The notes: generated from the letters alone by a model not told the origin. 64,000 nucleotides of DNA from Mycolicibacterium boenickei (GCF_010731295.1 NZ_AP022579.1:5394001-5458000); one strand, 5' to 3'. Shown: positions 47,977 to 57,777, numbered from the stretch's first letter. Made by a program: numbers and translations.

Positions 47977-48654
47977 ATGGCAGGAAGACCACGCGTGCAC
48001 GCCCAACGCAGGCAGGGAGATACGGCTCGTGACGAAATCCTCGACGCCGCAGGCGAATTGTTCACCGCAACCGGTTACGCGGGGACGTCGACACGAGCGA
48101 TCGCCGAAGCAGTTGGTGTCCGCCAGGCATCCCTGTACCACTACTTCAAGACCAAGGACGACATTCTGTGCGCGCTGCTCGAGCAGACCGTCGCGCCGAC
48201 CCTGGAGTTCATCCCGAGCCTGCTGGGCACCGAACCCGCGTTGACCGCCGATGAACATCTCCACGCGTTGGCGGCGTTCGACGGCGCACAGCTGATGTCC
48301 GGCCGGTGGAACCTCGGCGCGCTCTACCTGCTGCCCGAGTTGCGCGAAGCCAAGCTCGAACCCTTCTGGTCGGACCGGGAGCGGTTACGCCTGCACTATC
48401 TGTCTGTGAGTCGCGCGCTGAGCCGGCGGACCGGCGTTCACGAAGCGGCCGCGGACCTTCCGTTCCGGCTCGTCGAATCGTTGGTCAACGTGTGGTCCAT
48501 GCCGGCCGGCCCGGAACGTTGCGAGATGCCGTTCCACGTGGCAGACGCTTGCATGCGCGTCCTGGGCATCCCCGATGAGGAAGCCGCCGCGCTGCGGTCG
48601 CGTAGCCACCGGGAGATCGACAGACATGTCAGGAGCCACTCACCCGACCCGTAG
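47977..48654 (+). CDS. TetR-family regulator, divergent from the ureide operon
   Basis: 225 residues. The N-terminal helix-turn-helix is typical: ARDEILDAAGELFTATGYAGTSTRAIAEAVGVRQASLYHYFKTKDDIL. The C-terminal ligand domain has no named subfamily that I recognise. It reads away from the importer/allantoin operon and so is its likely regulator. The ATG at 47977 lacks a good ribosome binding site; the GGAGGG at 47957-47962 is better placed for an out-of-frame ATG at 47969. Confidence 0.88.
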   Translation: MAGRPRVHAQRRQGDTARDEILDAAGELFTATGYAGTSTRAIAEAVGVRQASLYHYFKTKDDILCALLEQTVAPTLEFIPSLLGTEPALTADEHLHALAAFDGAQLMSGRWNLGALYLLPELREAKLEPFWSDRERLRLHYLSVSRALSRRTGVHEAAADLPFRLVESLVNVWSMPAGPERCEMPFHVADACMRVLGIPDEEAAALRSRSHREIDRHVRSHSPDP

Positions 48655-48657
48655 TCT
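48652..48657 (+). promoter_or_regulatory. candidate -10 element of the YciI-like gene (leaderless)
   Basis: TAGTCT overlaps the TAG stop region of tetR and is followed by seven bases and the ATG at 48665. This would give the small gene its own leaderless promoter as well as readthrough from tetR. Confidence 0.4.
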
Positions 48658-48664
48658 GCATTGC

Positions 48665-48940
48665 ATGTTCCACGTCCTCACCACGACTTACCTGCAGCCC
48701 ATCGACGTCGTCGACCAGACCCGCCCCGCCCACGTCGCGTGGCTCAAGGAGGAAGTGGCCGCCGGCCGCATCCTGCTGGCCGGGCGTCTGGAATCGGCCA
48801 CCGGTGCGGTTCTCATCACCGGCGACCTCACCGATGAGGAAGTCGAGGACGTCATCGCCCGGGATCCTTACACCTTGGAAGGGCTGATCCGCTGCGAACG
48901 CACGTCCTTCAACGGATCGGTCCGCGCACCCGGATTGTGA
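48665..48940 (+). CDS. YciI-family small protein
   Basis: 91 residues. The fold shows in [44 protein letters not shown], with the conserved His (RPAHV) and an Asp later ([10 protein letters not shown]), the pair seen in YciI/DGPF proteins. Some relatives are dehalogenases or muconolactone-like isomerases. It starts ten bases after tetR and could serve the ureide pathway or be unrelated. The ATG at 48665 is chosen because the domain begins there. Confidence 0.85.
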   Translation: MFHVLTTTYLQPIDVVDQTRPAHVAWLKEEVAAGRILLAGRLESATGAVLITGDLTDEEVEDVIARDPYTLEGLIRCERTSFNGSVRAPGL

Positions 48941-48944
48941 GCCC

Positions 48945-48965
48945 CTCCCGGCACGAATCCGGGAG
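48945..48965 (+). terminator. hairpin after the YciI-like gene
   Basis: CTCCCGG-N7-CCGGGAG starts five bases past the stop codon at 48940. No T tract follows. The rest of the gap to adhC holds a smaller CTGCCT/AGGCAG hairpin (49024-49040) and a TAATCT hexamer (49056-49061) that could be the adhC promoter. Confidence 0.55.
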
Positions 48966-49103
48966 ATATGTCACACCGGGCCGCGGGATTACCTTTGCGG
49001 CCTCCGTCGTTGCACGCCCTGGACTGCCTCTTTCAGGCAGCAGTCAGTTAACCGGACTAATCTTTTCCGTGTTACGCACAGACGACGAACAAAGAGGGCT
49101 TTG

Positions 49104-50156
49104 ATGAGCACTGTTTATGCCTATGCCGCCAACTCGGCGACCGAACCGCTGACCAAGACCACCATCACCCGCCGCGAGGTAGGGCCGCACGACGTGGCCT
49201 TCGACATCCACTTCGCCGGCATCTGCCACTCCGACATCCATACCGTGAAGGGCGAGTGGGGCACCCCCAACTACCCGGTGGTGGCCGGTCATGAGATCGC
49301 CGGCGTGGTCACCGCGGTGGGCTCGGAGGTCACCAAGTACAAGGTCGGCGACCACGTCGGGGTCGGCTGTTTCATCGACTCCTGTCGGGAGTGCGACAAC
49401 TGCAAGGCCGGTCTGCAGCAGTACTGCACCGGCGATTACGGCATGCACGGCACCTACAACTCCACCGAACGAGACGGCTCCCCCACCTACGGCGGCTACA
49501 GCGGGGCCATCGTCGTCGACGAGAACTACGTGCTGCGCATCCCCGACAGCATCCCGCTGGACGCGGCCGCTCCCCTGCTGTGCGCCGGCATCACCCTGTT
49601 CTCCCCGCTGCGGCACTGGAACGCCGGACCCGACAAGAAGGTCGCCGTCATCGGGCTCGGTGGCCTGGGTCACATGGGCGTGAAGCTCGCGCACGCGATG
49701 GGCGCACACGTCACCGTGCTGTCGCAGTCGCTGAAGAAGATGGAAGACGGGCTGCGACTGGGCGCTGACGAGTACTACGCAACCAGCGACCCGGACACCT
49801 TCCGTAAGCTGCGCGGCAAGTTCGACCTGATTCTCAACACCGTGTCGGCCAACCTCGACCTGGGCGCTTACCTGGGCCTGCTGGCCGTCGACGGCACCCT
49901 GGTGGAGCTGGGCATGCCCGAGCACGCGATGGAGGTTCCGCCGTTCCCGCTGGCCGGCATGCGCCGCAGCCTGTCCGGTTCGATGATCGGCGGCATCCCG
50001 GAGACCCAGGAGATGCTCGACTTCTGCGCCGAGCACAAGGTGACCCCCGAGATCGAGGTCATTCAGCCCGACTACATCAACGAGGCCTACGAGCGCGTCC
50101 TCGCCAGTGATGTGCGGTACCGCTTCGTGATCGACACCGCCTCGCTACGCGGCTAG
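49104..50156 (+). CDS. adhC: NAD(P)-dependent zinc alcohol dehydrogenase AdhC
   Basis: 350 residues of the cinnamyl-alcohol-dehydrogenase type MDR family. Catalytic zinc: Cys in [10 protein letters not shown] and His-Glu in VAGHEIAG; structural zinc: four Cys in [17 protein letters not shown]. The cofactor fold shows [19 protein letters not shown]. The family usually reduces aldehydes with NADPH. ATG at 49104, preceded by AAGAGGG; a TTG at 49101 is adjacent. Equivalent of Rv3045. In M. tuberculosis it follows fecB, so the 13 kb before it are extra here. Confidence 0.94.
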   Translation: MSTVYAYAANSATEPLTKTTITRREVGPHDVAFDIHFAGICHSDIHTVKGEWGTPNYPVVAGHEIAGVVTAVGSEVTKYKVGDHVGVGCFIDSCRECDNCKAGLQQYCTGDYGMHGTYNSTERDGSPTYGGYSGAIVVDENYVLRIPDSIPLDAAAPLLCAGITLFSPLRHWNAGPDKKVAVIGLGGLGHMGVKLAHAMGAHVTVLSQSLKKMEDGLRLGADEYYATSDPDTFRKLRGKFDLILNTVSANLDLGAYLGLLAVDGTLVELGMPEHAMEVPPFPLAGMRRSLSGSMIGGIPETQEMLDFCAEHKVTPEIEVIQPDYINEAYERVLASDVRYRFVIDTASLRG

Positions 50157-50509
50157 TCGGAATCAGAGGATTCGCCGGGGCCGGCGTCGTCCACCAGGTC
50201 GACGCCGGCCAACGGCCAACCCGCCGCCGCCAGTTTGGCCGCCACCCGCGCGATGTTCTCCGGACCGGCGTCGTGATCGGTGACATCGGCGATGAATTCC
50301 GCGATGTCGTCGCGATCGATCGGATCGTCGATGTCGGCCGGCGCCGAGGCTTCGGCGATATTGCGCACCACCTCGGCCACCTGCTCCTCGGTGAGCGGCG
50401 TGGCCCGCAGCAGCGCAAGCAGCGGCACGCGATCGGTGCCCGGCACCCCTTCCGGGTACCCGGCGCGCAGCCAGTTCAGGACCGAGATCAGCAGCGACTT
50501 TGTCGACAC
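50153..50509 (-). CDS. DUF3349 family protein (Rv3046c-like)
   Basis: 118 residues. A small helical protein: [47 protein letters not shown], then an acidic linker and [34 protein letters not shown], the DUF3349 pattern. The acidic tail (GPGESSDSD) is not conserved in appearance. Function unknown. Its last four bases overlap the end of adhC on the other strand. Confidence 0.88.
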   Translation of the reverse strand: MSTKSLLISVLNWLRAGYPEGVPGTDRVPLLALLRATPLTEEQVAEVVRNIAEASAPADIDDPIDRDDIAEFIADVTDHDAGPENIARVAAKLAAAGWPLAGVDLVDDAGPGESSDSD

Positions 50510-50653
50510 CCGGCTAAGTTTCGCGGCTGCCCGGCAAACCCACCACTGGACGCGCCGACAGTTGGGCGGCCATTCATTCGTGGTTCATTGCCAAAACAAT
50601 CCCACTGAGCGCAACCGGTGACCTCCGGGAGACAGCCGGGCATCTTCGGCGCA

Positions 50654-52105
50654 GTGACCCGCGTGATCCGTTTCAACGCCTTCGACATGAACTGCGTCGC
50701 CCACCAGTCGCCCGGCCTGTGGCGCCATCCAGAAGACCAGTCCTGGCGATACAAAGACATCACCTACTGGACCGAACTGGCGAAGTTATTGGAACGCGGA
50801 CGTTTTGACGGCCTGTTCATCGCCGATGTCCTGGGCACCTACGACGTCTACGGCGCCAGCGACGAGGCGGCGATCCGCCAGGCCGCGCAGATCCCGGTCG
50901 GCGACCCGATGCTGCTGGTGTCGGCGATGGCACTGGTGACCGAGAATCTCGGGTTCGGAATCACCACGGGTACCGGGTTCGAGCATCCGTATCCGTTCGC
51001 CCGGCGGATGTCCACGCTGGACCATCTGACCAACGGCCGGGTCGGCTGGAACGTCGTGACCGGCTATCTTCCTGCGGCGGCACGCAATATGGGCCAGACC
51101 GACCAGCCGGCGCACGACGCGCGCTACGACCATGCCGACGAGTACCTCGAGGTGCTCTACAAGTTGTGGGAGGGCTCCTGGGAGGACGACGCGGTGGTGC
51201 GCGATGCCGAACGCGGAGTCTTCACCGACCCGGCCAAGGTGCACCACATCGGTCATTCCGGCGCCCATTTCAGTGTTCCTGGCGTACATCTGGCCGAACC
51301 GTCGCCCCAGCGCACGCCGGTCATCTACCAGGCCGGTTCCTCGCCGCGCGGAGTGCGCTTCGCCGCGGAGAACGCCGAGGCGATCTTCACCGCCGCACCC
51401 ACCAAAGCACTTCTGCGCGAGACTGTTTCCACGATTCGCGCCGAACTCGAGTTGGCGGGCCGGGATCCGTACTCGGCCAAGATCTTCAACCTCACCACCA
51501 TCATCACCGGCGAGACCGACGAGGAAGCCCATGCCAGGCATGCCGAGTACCTGGCGTACGGCGATCCCGAGGGTGCCCTCGTGTTCATGTCCGGTTGGAT
51601 GGGCGTGGACCTGGCCCGCTACGGGCTCGACGAGCCGATCGGCAATGTCGATTCCAACGCGATCCTGTCCGCGGTCAAGGCGTTTCAGTCCGCCTCGGAC
51701 AAGGGCGGCGAGTGGAACGTGCGCGATATCGCCGAGTGGGGCGAGATCGGCGGCATGGGGCCGCGCATCGTCGGGTCCGGCGTGCACGTCGCCGACACCC
51801 TGCAGGAGTGGGTGGAGGAGACCGACGTCGACGGCTTCAACCTGGCCTACGCGATCACACCGGGCTCGTTCGCGGAATTCATCGACCATGTCGTGCCCGT
51901 GCTCACCGAACGCGGCGCCTACCAGTCGGAATACGCACCGGGGACCCTGCGCAACAAGCTTCTCGGCAACGGCGACCGCCTGGCCGATGAGCATCGCGGT
52001 GCCAGTTACCGTGTGGGCGGGCCGAAGTCGACGATCATCGAGCGTCCGTCGACGCGGCCGTCCTCGTCGGCGTCGACGGCCGCTCAGCCCGCGCGGGGCC
52101 GGTAG
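50654..52105 (+). CDS. NtaA/SnaA/DszA-type FMN-dependent monooxygenase
   Basis: 483 residues, full length. A luciferase-like TIM barrel with IRFNAFDMNCVAHQSPGLWRHPEDQSWRYKD, FDGLFIADVLGTYDVY, FGITTGTGFEHPYPFARRMSTLDHLTNGRVGWNVVTGY and VIYQAGSSPRGVRFAAENAEAIF. These enzymes use FMNH2 from a partner reductase to attack sulfonates, sulfones, chelators or long-chain alkanes. No flavin reductase is adjacent. GTG start at 50654. It is divergent from the DUF3349 gene across 144 bases in which I see no clear regulatory element. Confidence 0.9.
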   Translation: MTRVIRFNAFDMNCVAHQSPGLWRHPEDQSWRYKDITYWTELAKLLERGRFDGLFIADVLGTYDVYGASDEAAIRQAAQIPVGDPMLLVSAMALVTENLGFGITTGTGFEHPYPFARRMSTLDHLTNGRVGWNVVTGYLPAAARNMGQTDQPAHDARYDHADEYLEVLYKLWEGSWEDDAVVRDAERGVFTDPAKVHHIGHSGAHFSVPGVHLAEPSPQRTPVIYQAGSSPRGVRFAAENAEAIFTAAPTKALLRETVSTIRAELELAGRDPYSAKIFNLTTIITGETDEEAHARHAEYLAYGDPEGALVFMSGWMGVDLARYGLDEPIGNVDSNAILSAVKAFQSASDKGGEWNVRDIAEWGEIGGMGPRIVGSGVHVADTLQEWVEETDVDGFNLAYAITPGSFAEFIDHVVPVLTERGAYQSEYAPGTLRNKLLGNGDRLADEHRGASYRVGGPKSTIIERPSTRPSSSASTAAQPARGR

Positions 52106-52110
52106 TTTCG

Positions 52111-52170
52111 GCGAGCAGACACAAAACTGCCCAAAATCCGGTGATTTCAGGCAGTTTTGTGTCTGCTCGC
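52111..52170. terminator. long perfect hairpin between convergent genes
   Basis: A 21-base perfect stem (52111-52131 with 52150-52170, outer bases GCGAGCAGAC and GTCTGCTCGC) encloses an 18-base loop that itself can pair AAAT with ATTT. It lies between two genes that converge, six bases after one stop and ten before the other, so it can end both messages. Confidence 0.85.
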
Positions 52171-52180
52171 GGGGAAATTC

Positions 52181-53557
52181 TCAGCGCGGGGCGGCCTGGA
52201 CGTTGGTGGGCTGCGGCCCCAATGTCGATGGCGGCAGTTCGGTCGGTGGCACGCCCGGGGTGTTCAGCTGACCGGCAAGCCACGGTAGTGCGGCGCCAAA
52301 AGCGTTGGCGGCGAATGCCCAGTCGTGGCGGCCGGGAGCGGTCTGCACCGAGCACGTGATGTTGTCGGCGCGGGCCGCATTGCACAACGTGCTCGCGGCG
52401 ACGTCCTGGGCTTCAGGATTCGCCGTGGCGTCGCGCGTGGTGCCTCGTTGCGAGATCGGCACCTCGAACCATGCCGTGACATCGGAGTACGGGCCGTGCC
52501 GCCGCATGACGGTGACGGGATCGTAGGCCGCCCAGGCGTCGGCGTCCCCGCCGAAGAGCCGGTTGATGGTCTGTTTCTTGTCCCCGGTGTTGGGGCGCAG
52601 GTCCCCGGCGATGTCGAGGAACGACCGGAACATGTCCGGGTGCATCAGGGTCAGGTCCACTGCGCAGGTGCCGCCCATCGACCAACCGGCGATGCCCCAT
52701 CCGTCGCGATCGGGACGCACCCCGAAGTTCGAGATCAGGTACGGGACAACATCCTTGGTCAGGTGGTCGGCGGCGTTGCCCCGCGCACCGTTGACACACT
52801 CGGTGTCGTTGGCGAATGAGCCGGTGGCGTCGACGAACACGAATACCGGGGCATTGCCGCCGTGTGCCGACGCGAACCCGTCGAGGATGCCCAGCACATT
52901 GCCTGCGCGCAGCCAATCGGCCGGGGTGTTCAGTTGTGAGCCGATCATCATCACGGCCGGCAGTTGCGGCGGCGGAGTGCTGGCGAACCACGCCGGCGGG
53001 AGATAGACGAGTTCACCGCGGTGGATGAAACCCGACGCCGCCGAATCGATGGTCACCGGGACCAGGACACCGCTGGGCGGCCGGAAGTGGGCCAGCTGCA
53101 TCTTGGTCACCGTCAACCGGTCCGTCTGCCCCGGAAGGGGACTGGAGGTGAGCTGCTTCCACATGCCGTCCACCGTCGGGAAATATCCGACCCACATGTT
53201 CAGGGTCAGCGCACAGGCCAGCCCGCACACCCCGATCGCCGCCACCGACGCAGTACGCCGCCACCATTGGGCACTCACCCAGCCCAGCAACGCCACACCG
53301 ACGGCCAGCACGCTCAACGCGATCCAGACCCACAGCTCGACCGGCCCGGCGTTTCCGGCCACCCCGATCGAGTCGATGTACCAGTAGGTCAGGCCCGCCA
53401 GCACCGCAGCCGCCGCCACCAGCGCCGGCAGGATCCGAAGCCGCCAGCGTTGCGTGCGCCATCCCACGGCGGCTCCCAGCAGCAGTGCCGCGATCAGCTG
53501 CACGACGACGGGGAACCAGCCGTGGATCAGCGAGATCTGCGCAATGAGCTGGTACAT
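52181..53557 (-). CDS. membrane-anchored alpha/beta-hydrolase (antigen 85-like esterase family)
   Basis: 458 residues. The first 130 hold four membrane helices (FPVVVQLIAALLLGAAVGW, ILPALVAAAAVLAGLTYWYI, LWVWIALSVLAVGVALLGWV, VAAIGVCGLACALTLNMWVG). The outer catalytic domain has the nucleophile Ser in WGIAGWSMGGTCAVDL, a probable acid in the AGDLRPNTG region, and His in APGRHDWAFAANAF. The fold is shared with esterase D and mycolyltransferases. It probably acts outside the membrane on envelope lipids; substrate unknown. ATG at 53557. Confidence 0.88.
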   Translation of the reverse strand: MYQLIAQISLIHGWFPVVVQLIAALLLGAAVGWRTQRWRLRILPALVAAAAVLAGLTYWYIDSIGVAGNAGPVELWVWIALSVLAVGVALLGWVSAQWWRRTASVAAIGVCGLACALTLNMWVGYFPTVDGMWKQLTSSPLPGQTDRLTVTKMQLAHFRPPSGVLVPVTIDSAASGFIHRGELVYLPPAWFASTPPPQLPAVMMIGSQLNTPADWLRAGNVLGILDGFASAHGGNAPVFVFVDATGSFANDTECVNGARGNAADHLTKDVVPYLISNFGVRPDRDGWGIAGWSMGGTCAVDLTLMHPDMFRSFLDIAGDLRPNTGDKKQTINRLFGGDADAWAAYDPVTVMRRHGPYSDVTAWFEVPISQRGTTRDATANPEAQDVAASTLCNAARADNITCSVQTAPGRHDWAFAANAFGAALPWLAGQLNTPGVPPTELPPSTLGPQPTNVQAAPR

Positions 53558-53682
53558 CAGCTCATTTCATATCAACGCCAACTGTCAGCCGGCTGGAGGG
53601 ATGCTGAGTGACCGAACTACCTACTGTCCTCGGGGCCGCACATATACGCGCGTGTCCGATTGCGACGCTCTAAGGTGACGTG

Positions 53683-54225
53683 ATGCAGAAGATGGTGCTG
53701 GTGGCCCTGGTCAGCGCAGCGATCGGCACTGGTTTTGGTGTCCCCGGCGTGGCGGCAGCGGACCCGCCGCCACCTCCGCCCCCACCGCCACTCAATCTCA
53801 ACGCGCTTGCGCCGGTGAAGCCGTCCGACTTCGCGATGCAGAACGGCGAGTACTACGCATTTGCCGTGCCGGGCGATATCGCATGCGCCATCAGTCGCAG
53901 ATCGGGCAATTACGGTTGCAGCGGCCCGCTGCCCGCGGCACCGGATGGGGCCAACGCGGTGACGGGCGGACAACGGGGGTTGCCGACGTTCCTCAGCGAC
54001 AACCGGCCGCTGTTCGTCTTCGACGGGCTGCCGAACCGGCTGCTGCCGGGCTCACGCATCAGCTACCGCGATGTGACATGTGGGACGGACGGCACGGTGA
54101 CGGTGTGCAGCAATTCCTTTGACGGGGCGGGGTTCGTCCTCAGCCCGGGCGGCAGCCATGCTCTCGATGTGAACAATCCCCTGCTGCTCAACACCGGCGA
54201 GGGGCGCAACCCCTACGCCAACTAG
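53683..54225 (+). CDS. secreted proline-rich protein
   Basis: 180 residues. Signal peptide MQKMVLVALVSAAIGTGFGVPGVAAA, then a run of nine prolines right after the cleavage site (ADP then poly-P) and a globular part with four cysteines (DIACAI, NYGCSG, DVTCGTDGTVTVCSN). No enzymatic motif. AAGGTG lies six bases before the ATG at 53683. The stop abuts the end of nrdF on the other strand with no gap. Family not recognised; such proteins are common in the mycobacterial envelope. Confidence 0.82.
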   Translation: MQKMVLVALVSAAIGTGFGVPGVAAADPPPPPPPPPLNLNALAPVKPSDFAMQNGEYYAFAVPGDIACAISRRSGNYGCSGPLPAAPDGANAVTGGQRGLPTFLSDNRPLFVFDGLPNRLLPGSRISYRDVTCGTDGTVTVCSNSFDGAGFVLSPGGSHALDVNNPLLLNTGEGRNPYAN

Positions 54226-55212
<987 letters not shown>

Positions 55213-55263
55213 TCACCAGGTTGTTTTGTTTGCCGGACAGCACCTACGACACTACCCCTGGGG

Positions 55264-56805
55264 CTAAGCCCCCGCGGGGACCCCAGCATCTAGTGTTTTC
55301 GTGTCGCGTCCGGCGTGGATGAAATCGAACTCCGCCGGATCCAGCTTGCGCGTTGCCAGCCAGTACTGCCAGGTCATGCCGCTCCACAGGGTCCGGTTGA
55401 CGCCGTGGGCGTCCATGTACCAGCTCCGGCAACCTCCGGTGTTGAACACCGTGTGCGCCAGGTCGTGCTGCAACTCGGTGTTGAATTCCGCCTGGGCGCG
55501 GGGGCTGGGCGACAGTGCCTGGGCACCGGCCTTGTCGACGGCGGCGATGGCCTGGCCGACGTAGCGGATCTGCTGCTCGATCATGAACACCACGGAGTTG
55601 TGCCCCAGTGCGGTGTTGGGCCCGAGCAGGAAGAACAGGTTGGGCATGCCCGACACGGCGATGCCGCGGTGGGCGGCCATCCCCTCGCGGTTCCAGCGGT
55701 CGACGAGATCCTCGCCGCCGGCGCCCTTGATGTCGACGTAGGTGTAGGAGTCGGTGACGTGGAAGCCGGTGGCGAACACCACGACGTCGACCGGATGCTC
55801 GACACCGTCGGCGGTGACGATGCCCGTGGGCGTCATCCGGGCGATGGACTCGGTGATCACCTGGGTCTTGGGGTTGGCGATCCCGCGGTAATAAGTGTCG
55901 GAGTTGAGGATTCGCTTGCACCCGGCGCGGTAGCGCGGGGTGAGTTTGCGACGAAGCTCGGGGTCCTTGACGCTGCGGTTGATGTTGTAGCGCCCCATCG
56001 CCTCGCCGATCTTGAGCAGCCACGGCTGCTGCGTCATCGCGAAGCCGACGCCCTCGTGGATCCAGTAGATGGCCGCGCGCATCGCCGCTCGGGTTCCGGG
56101 CACATAGCTGAACACGCGCCGAATCCATTGCGGGAACTTGTTGTTCACCCGCGGCATGACCCACGGCGGGGTGCGCTGGTAGAGGTGGAGCTCGGCGACG
56201 TCCTTGACGATCTCGGGCACGATCTGGATCGCGCTGGCACCGGTGCCGATCACTGCGACCCGCTTGCCGGTGAGGTCGACGCTGTGGTCCCACTGCGCGG
56301 AATGGAAAGCCGCACCGGTGAATTCCTCACGGCCTTCGATGTCCGGGATCTGCGGGATGTGCAGGCCGCCGGCCCCCGAGACCAGGAACTGCGCGATGAA
56401 CTCCTGCCCGGTGTCACTGAACACGTGCCAGCGCAGCTCCTGATCGTCCCAGTGCGCGCGGTCCACGTGGGTGTTGAAACGGGTGTTGCGGCGCAGCCCG
56501 TATTTGGATGCCACGCCCAACAGGTAGTCCTGGATCTCCGGCTGGAACGACCACATGTGGCTCCAGTCCGCCTTCGGCTCGAAGGAGAACGAGTACATGT
56601 GCGACGGGATGTCGCAGGCACAACCCGGGTAGGTGTTGTCGCGCCAGGTTCCGCCGAACTCGTCGGCCTTTTCCAGGATGAGGAAATCGACGCCGCGGCG
56701 TTGCAGCTCGATCGCCATACCCATCCCCGAGAACCCGCTGCCGATGATCAAGGCGCGGGTCTGGATTGGTTGCTGACCCTGCGGCGAGGGTTGGGCAGCC
56801 GTCAT
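55264..56805 (-). CDS. flavin-containing Baeyer-Villiger-type monooxygenase (Rv3049c-like)
   Basis: 513 residues. FAD-binding Rossmann motif ALIIGSGFSGMGMAIELQRRG, then FGGTWRDNTYPGCACDIPSHMYSFSFEP, which is typical of BVMOs, and the NADPH motif VAVIGTGASAIQIVPEI. The BVMO fingerprint is slightly relaxed around ATGFHVTDSY. It would insert oxygen next to a ketone or oxidise a heteroatom; substrate unknown. It is transcribed toward nrdF and preceded by three CTGGGA-type half sites that a TetR protein could bind. Confidence 0.92.
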   Translation of the reverse strand: MTAAQPSPQGQQPIQTRALIIGSGFSGMGMAIELQRRGVDFLILEKADEFGGTWRDNTYPGCACDIPSHMYSFSFEPKADWSHMWSFQPEIQDYLLGVASKYGLRRNTRFNTHVDRAHWDDQELRWHVFSDTGQEFIAQFLVSGAGGLHIPQIPDIEGREEFTGAAFHSAQWDHSVDLTGKRVAVIGTGASAIQIVPEIVKDVAELHLYQRTPPWVMPRVNNKFPQWIRRVFSYVPGTRAAMRAAIYWIHEGVGFAMTQQPWLLKIGEAMGRYNINRSVKDPELRRKLTPRYRAGCKRILNSDTYYRGIANPKTQVITESIARMTPTGIVTADGVEHPVDVVVFATGFHVTDSYTYVDIKGAGGEDLVDRWNREGMAAHRGIAVSGMPNLFFLLGPNTALGHNSVVFMIEQQIRYVGQAIAAVDKAGAQALSPSPRAQAEFNTELQHDLAHTVFNTGGCRSWYMDAHGVNRTLWSGMTWQYWLATRKLDPAEFDFIHAGRDTKTLDAGVPAGA

Positions 56806-56820
56806 AGCTCAGGTCCTTTT

Positions 56821-56877
56821 CTGGGAACGGCGGTACCGGATACTTCCCAGTCTCCGGACCTGGGACCCGACTGTCAA
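56821..56877 (-). promoter_or_regulatory. promoter and CTGGGA half-site cluster upstream of the monooxygenase
   Basis: Half sites CTGGGA (56821-56826), TCCCAG (56845-56850) and CTGGGA (56860-56865) form two nested inverted repeats. On the minus strand TTGACA (56872-56877) and GAGACT (56849-56854) are spaced by 17 bases and make a promoter for the monooxygenase. The sites overlap its -10, which suggests repression, probably by the TetR product encoded just upstream. Confidence 0.55.
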
Positions 56878-56885
56878 CGAGTCGG

Positions 56886-57626
56886 TTAGCTGGCGTGCTG
56901 ACGCCGCTGGACACCCTCGTGCAGCGGCAGGTCCGGGTCGATCCAGATGCCGAGCAGTTCACAGGTGCCGTTGATGGACCCGACCATGATCGTGGTCAGG
57001 TGGTTGACGAACTCCTCGGCCGGCATCCGGCGCGGGCTGTCCTCGTCGGTGCCCAGCCACCAGTCCGTGGCCGACGCACACGCACCGAAGGTGGCGAACG
57101 CCGCCAGCTCGATCGCGGCCCCGTCGAGTTCCATCTCGCGCAGTTCGTTGGAGAACATGTCGGCCATCGCCAGGGTGATGCCGCGGCCCTCGTTGAGTGC
57201 CCGCATGGTCGATTCGCTCTGCTCGGCGAACCGGCCCTGGATCAGGAACCGCAACACGTTGGGATGTTCGTCGACCAGTCGCACGTACTGTTCGACGCTG
57301 CGCCGGATGACTTCCCGGGCCGGGTCGGCACCGAGGTTGATGGCCGGGTAGATCGCCGACCACAGCATGTCGCGCAGCCGCTCACCGATCGCCTGGAACA
57401 GATCGGATTTGTCGGCGAAGTGGCGGTAGATCTTGGGCTTGGCCGTACCAGCCTCTTCGGCGATCTCCCGGAGGCTGACCTCGGGCCCCAACCGGTCGAT
57501 CGCCCGGAACGATGCGTCGACGATTTCCGACCGCACCTTCTTACGGTGCTCACGCCAGCGCTCGCTGCGGGCATCGACCTTGACGCCCGCGCCAGCGCTG
57601 GAATGTGATCTCGACGTTCGCCGCAC
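56886..57626 (-). CDS. TetR-family regulator (Rv3050c-like)
   Basis: 246 residues from the GTG at 57626. The DNA-binding part reads VRSEIVDASFRAIDRLGPEVSLREIAEEAGTAKPKIYRHFADKSDLFQAI; the N-terminal 25 residues are basic. The ligand domain is long and ends GIWIDPDLPLHEGVQRRQHAS. It lies upstream of the BVMO-type monooxygenase in the same orientation and probably controls it. The length matches Rv3050c. A TACAGT hexamer six bases before the GTG suggests a leaderless message. Confidence 0.9.
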   Translation of the reverse strand: MRRTSRSHSSAGAGVKVDARSERWREHRKKVRSEIVDASFRAIDRLGPEVSLREIAEEAGTAKPKIYRHFADKSDLFQAIGERLRDMLWSAIYPAINLGADPAREVIRRSVEQYVRLVDEHPNVLRFLIQGRFAEQSESTMRALNEGRGITLAMADMFSNELREMELDGAAIELAAFATFGACASATDWWLGTDEDSPRRMPAEEFVNHLTTIMVGSINGTCELLGIWIDPDLPLHEGVQRRQHAS

Positions 57627-57632
57627 GCGATC

Positions 57633-57638
57633 ACTGTA
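57633..57638 (-). promoter_or_regulatory. candidate -10 element of the TetR gene (leaderless)
   Basis: On the minus strand TACAGT, then GATCGC, then the GTG at 57626. On the other strand of the same gap a TACTAT (57740-57745) may be the -10 of the flavoprotein gene, which has its own ribosome binding site. Confidence 0.55.
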
Positions 57639-57777
57639 CCCGCCCTGATAGCGCTGACCTGCCCAGACCGCCCCACAACACGCGGTTTTGCCGTTTGACC
57701 CGGGCGTTCGCCCGTCAAGCCGCCGACACGTCGCTTGGGTACTATCGCAGCCACAGTCAACCAATGAGACGAGGCTC

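Noticed and set aside
36063..48940. Genomic island with mobile-element boundaries
   Set aside because: No transposase, integrase, tRNA or matching direct repeats were seen at the ends, so I treat it as an extra operon and not a defined mobile element.
49024..49040. CTGCCT/AGGCAG hairpin in the adhC leader as a regulator site
   Set aside because: A six-base stem of this GC content is expected by chance; no second copy or matching partner was found.
50510..50653. Possible riboswitch before the NtaA/DszA-type gene
   Set aside because: The GC-rich CCGGGAGACAGCCGGG stretch can pair, but I could not match it to any known sulfur-linked riboswitch core.
53767..53793. Poly-proline tract as a possible frameshift or sequencing error
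   Set aside because: The frame is open across it, a signal peptide precedes it and a cysteine-containing domain follows, as in other secreted mycobacterial proteins.
55315..56889. 524-codon open frame on the plus strand
   Set aside because: Antisense to the flavin monooxygenase, with no motif and the same biased composition.
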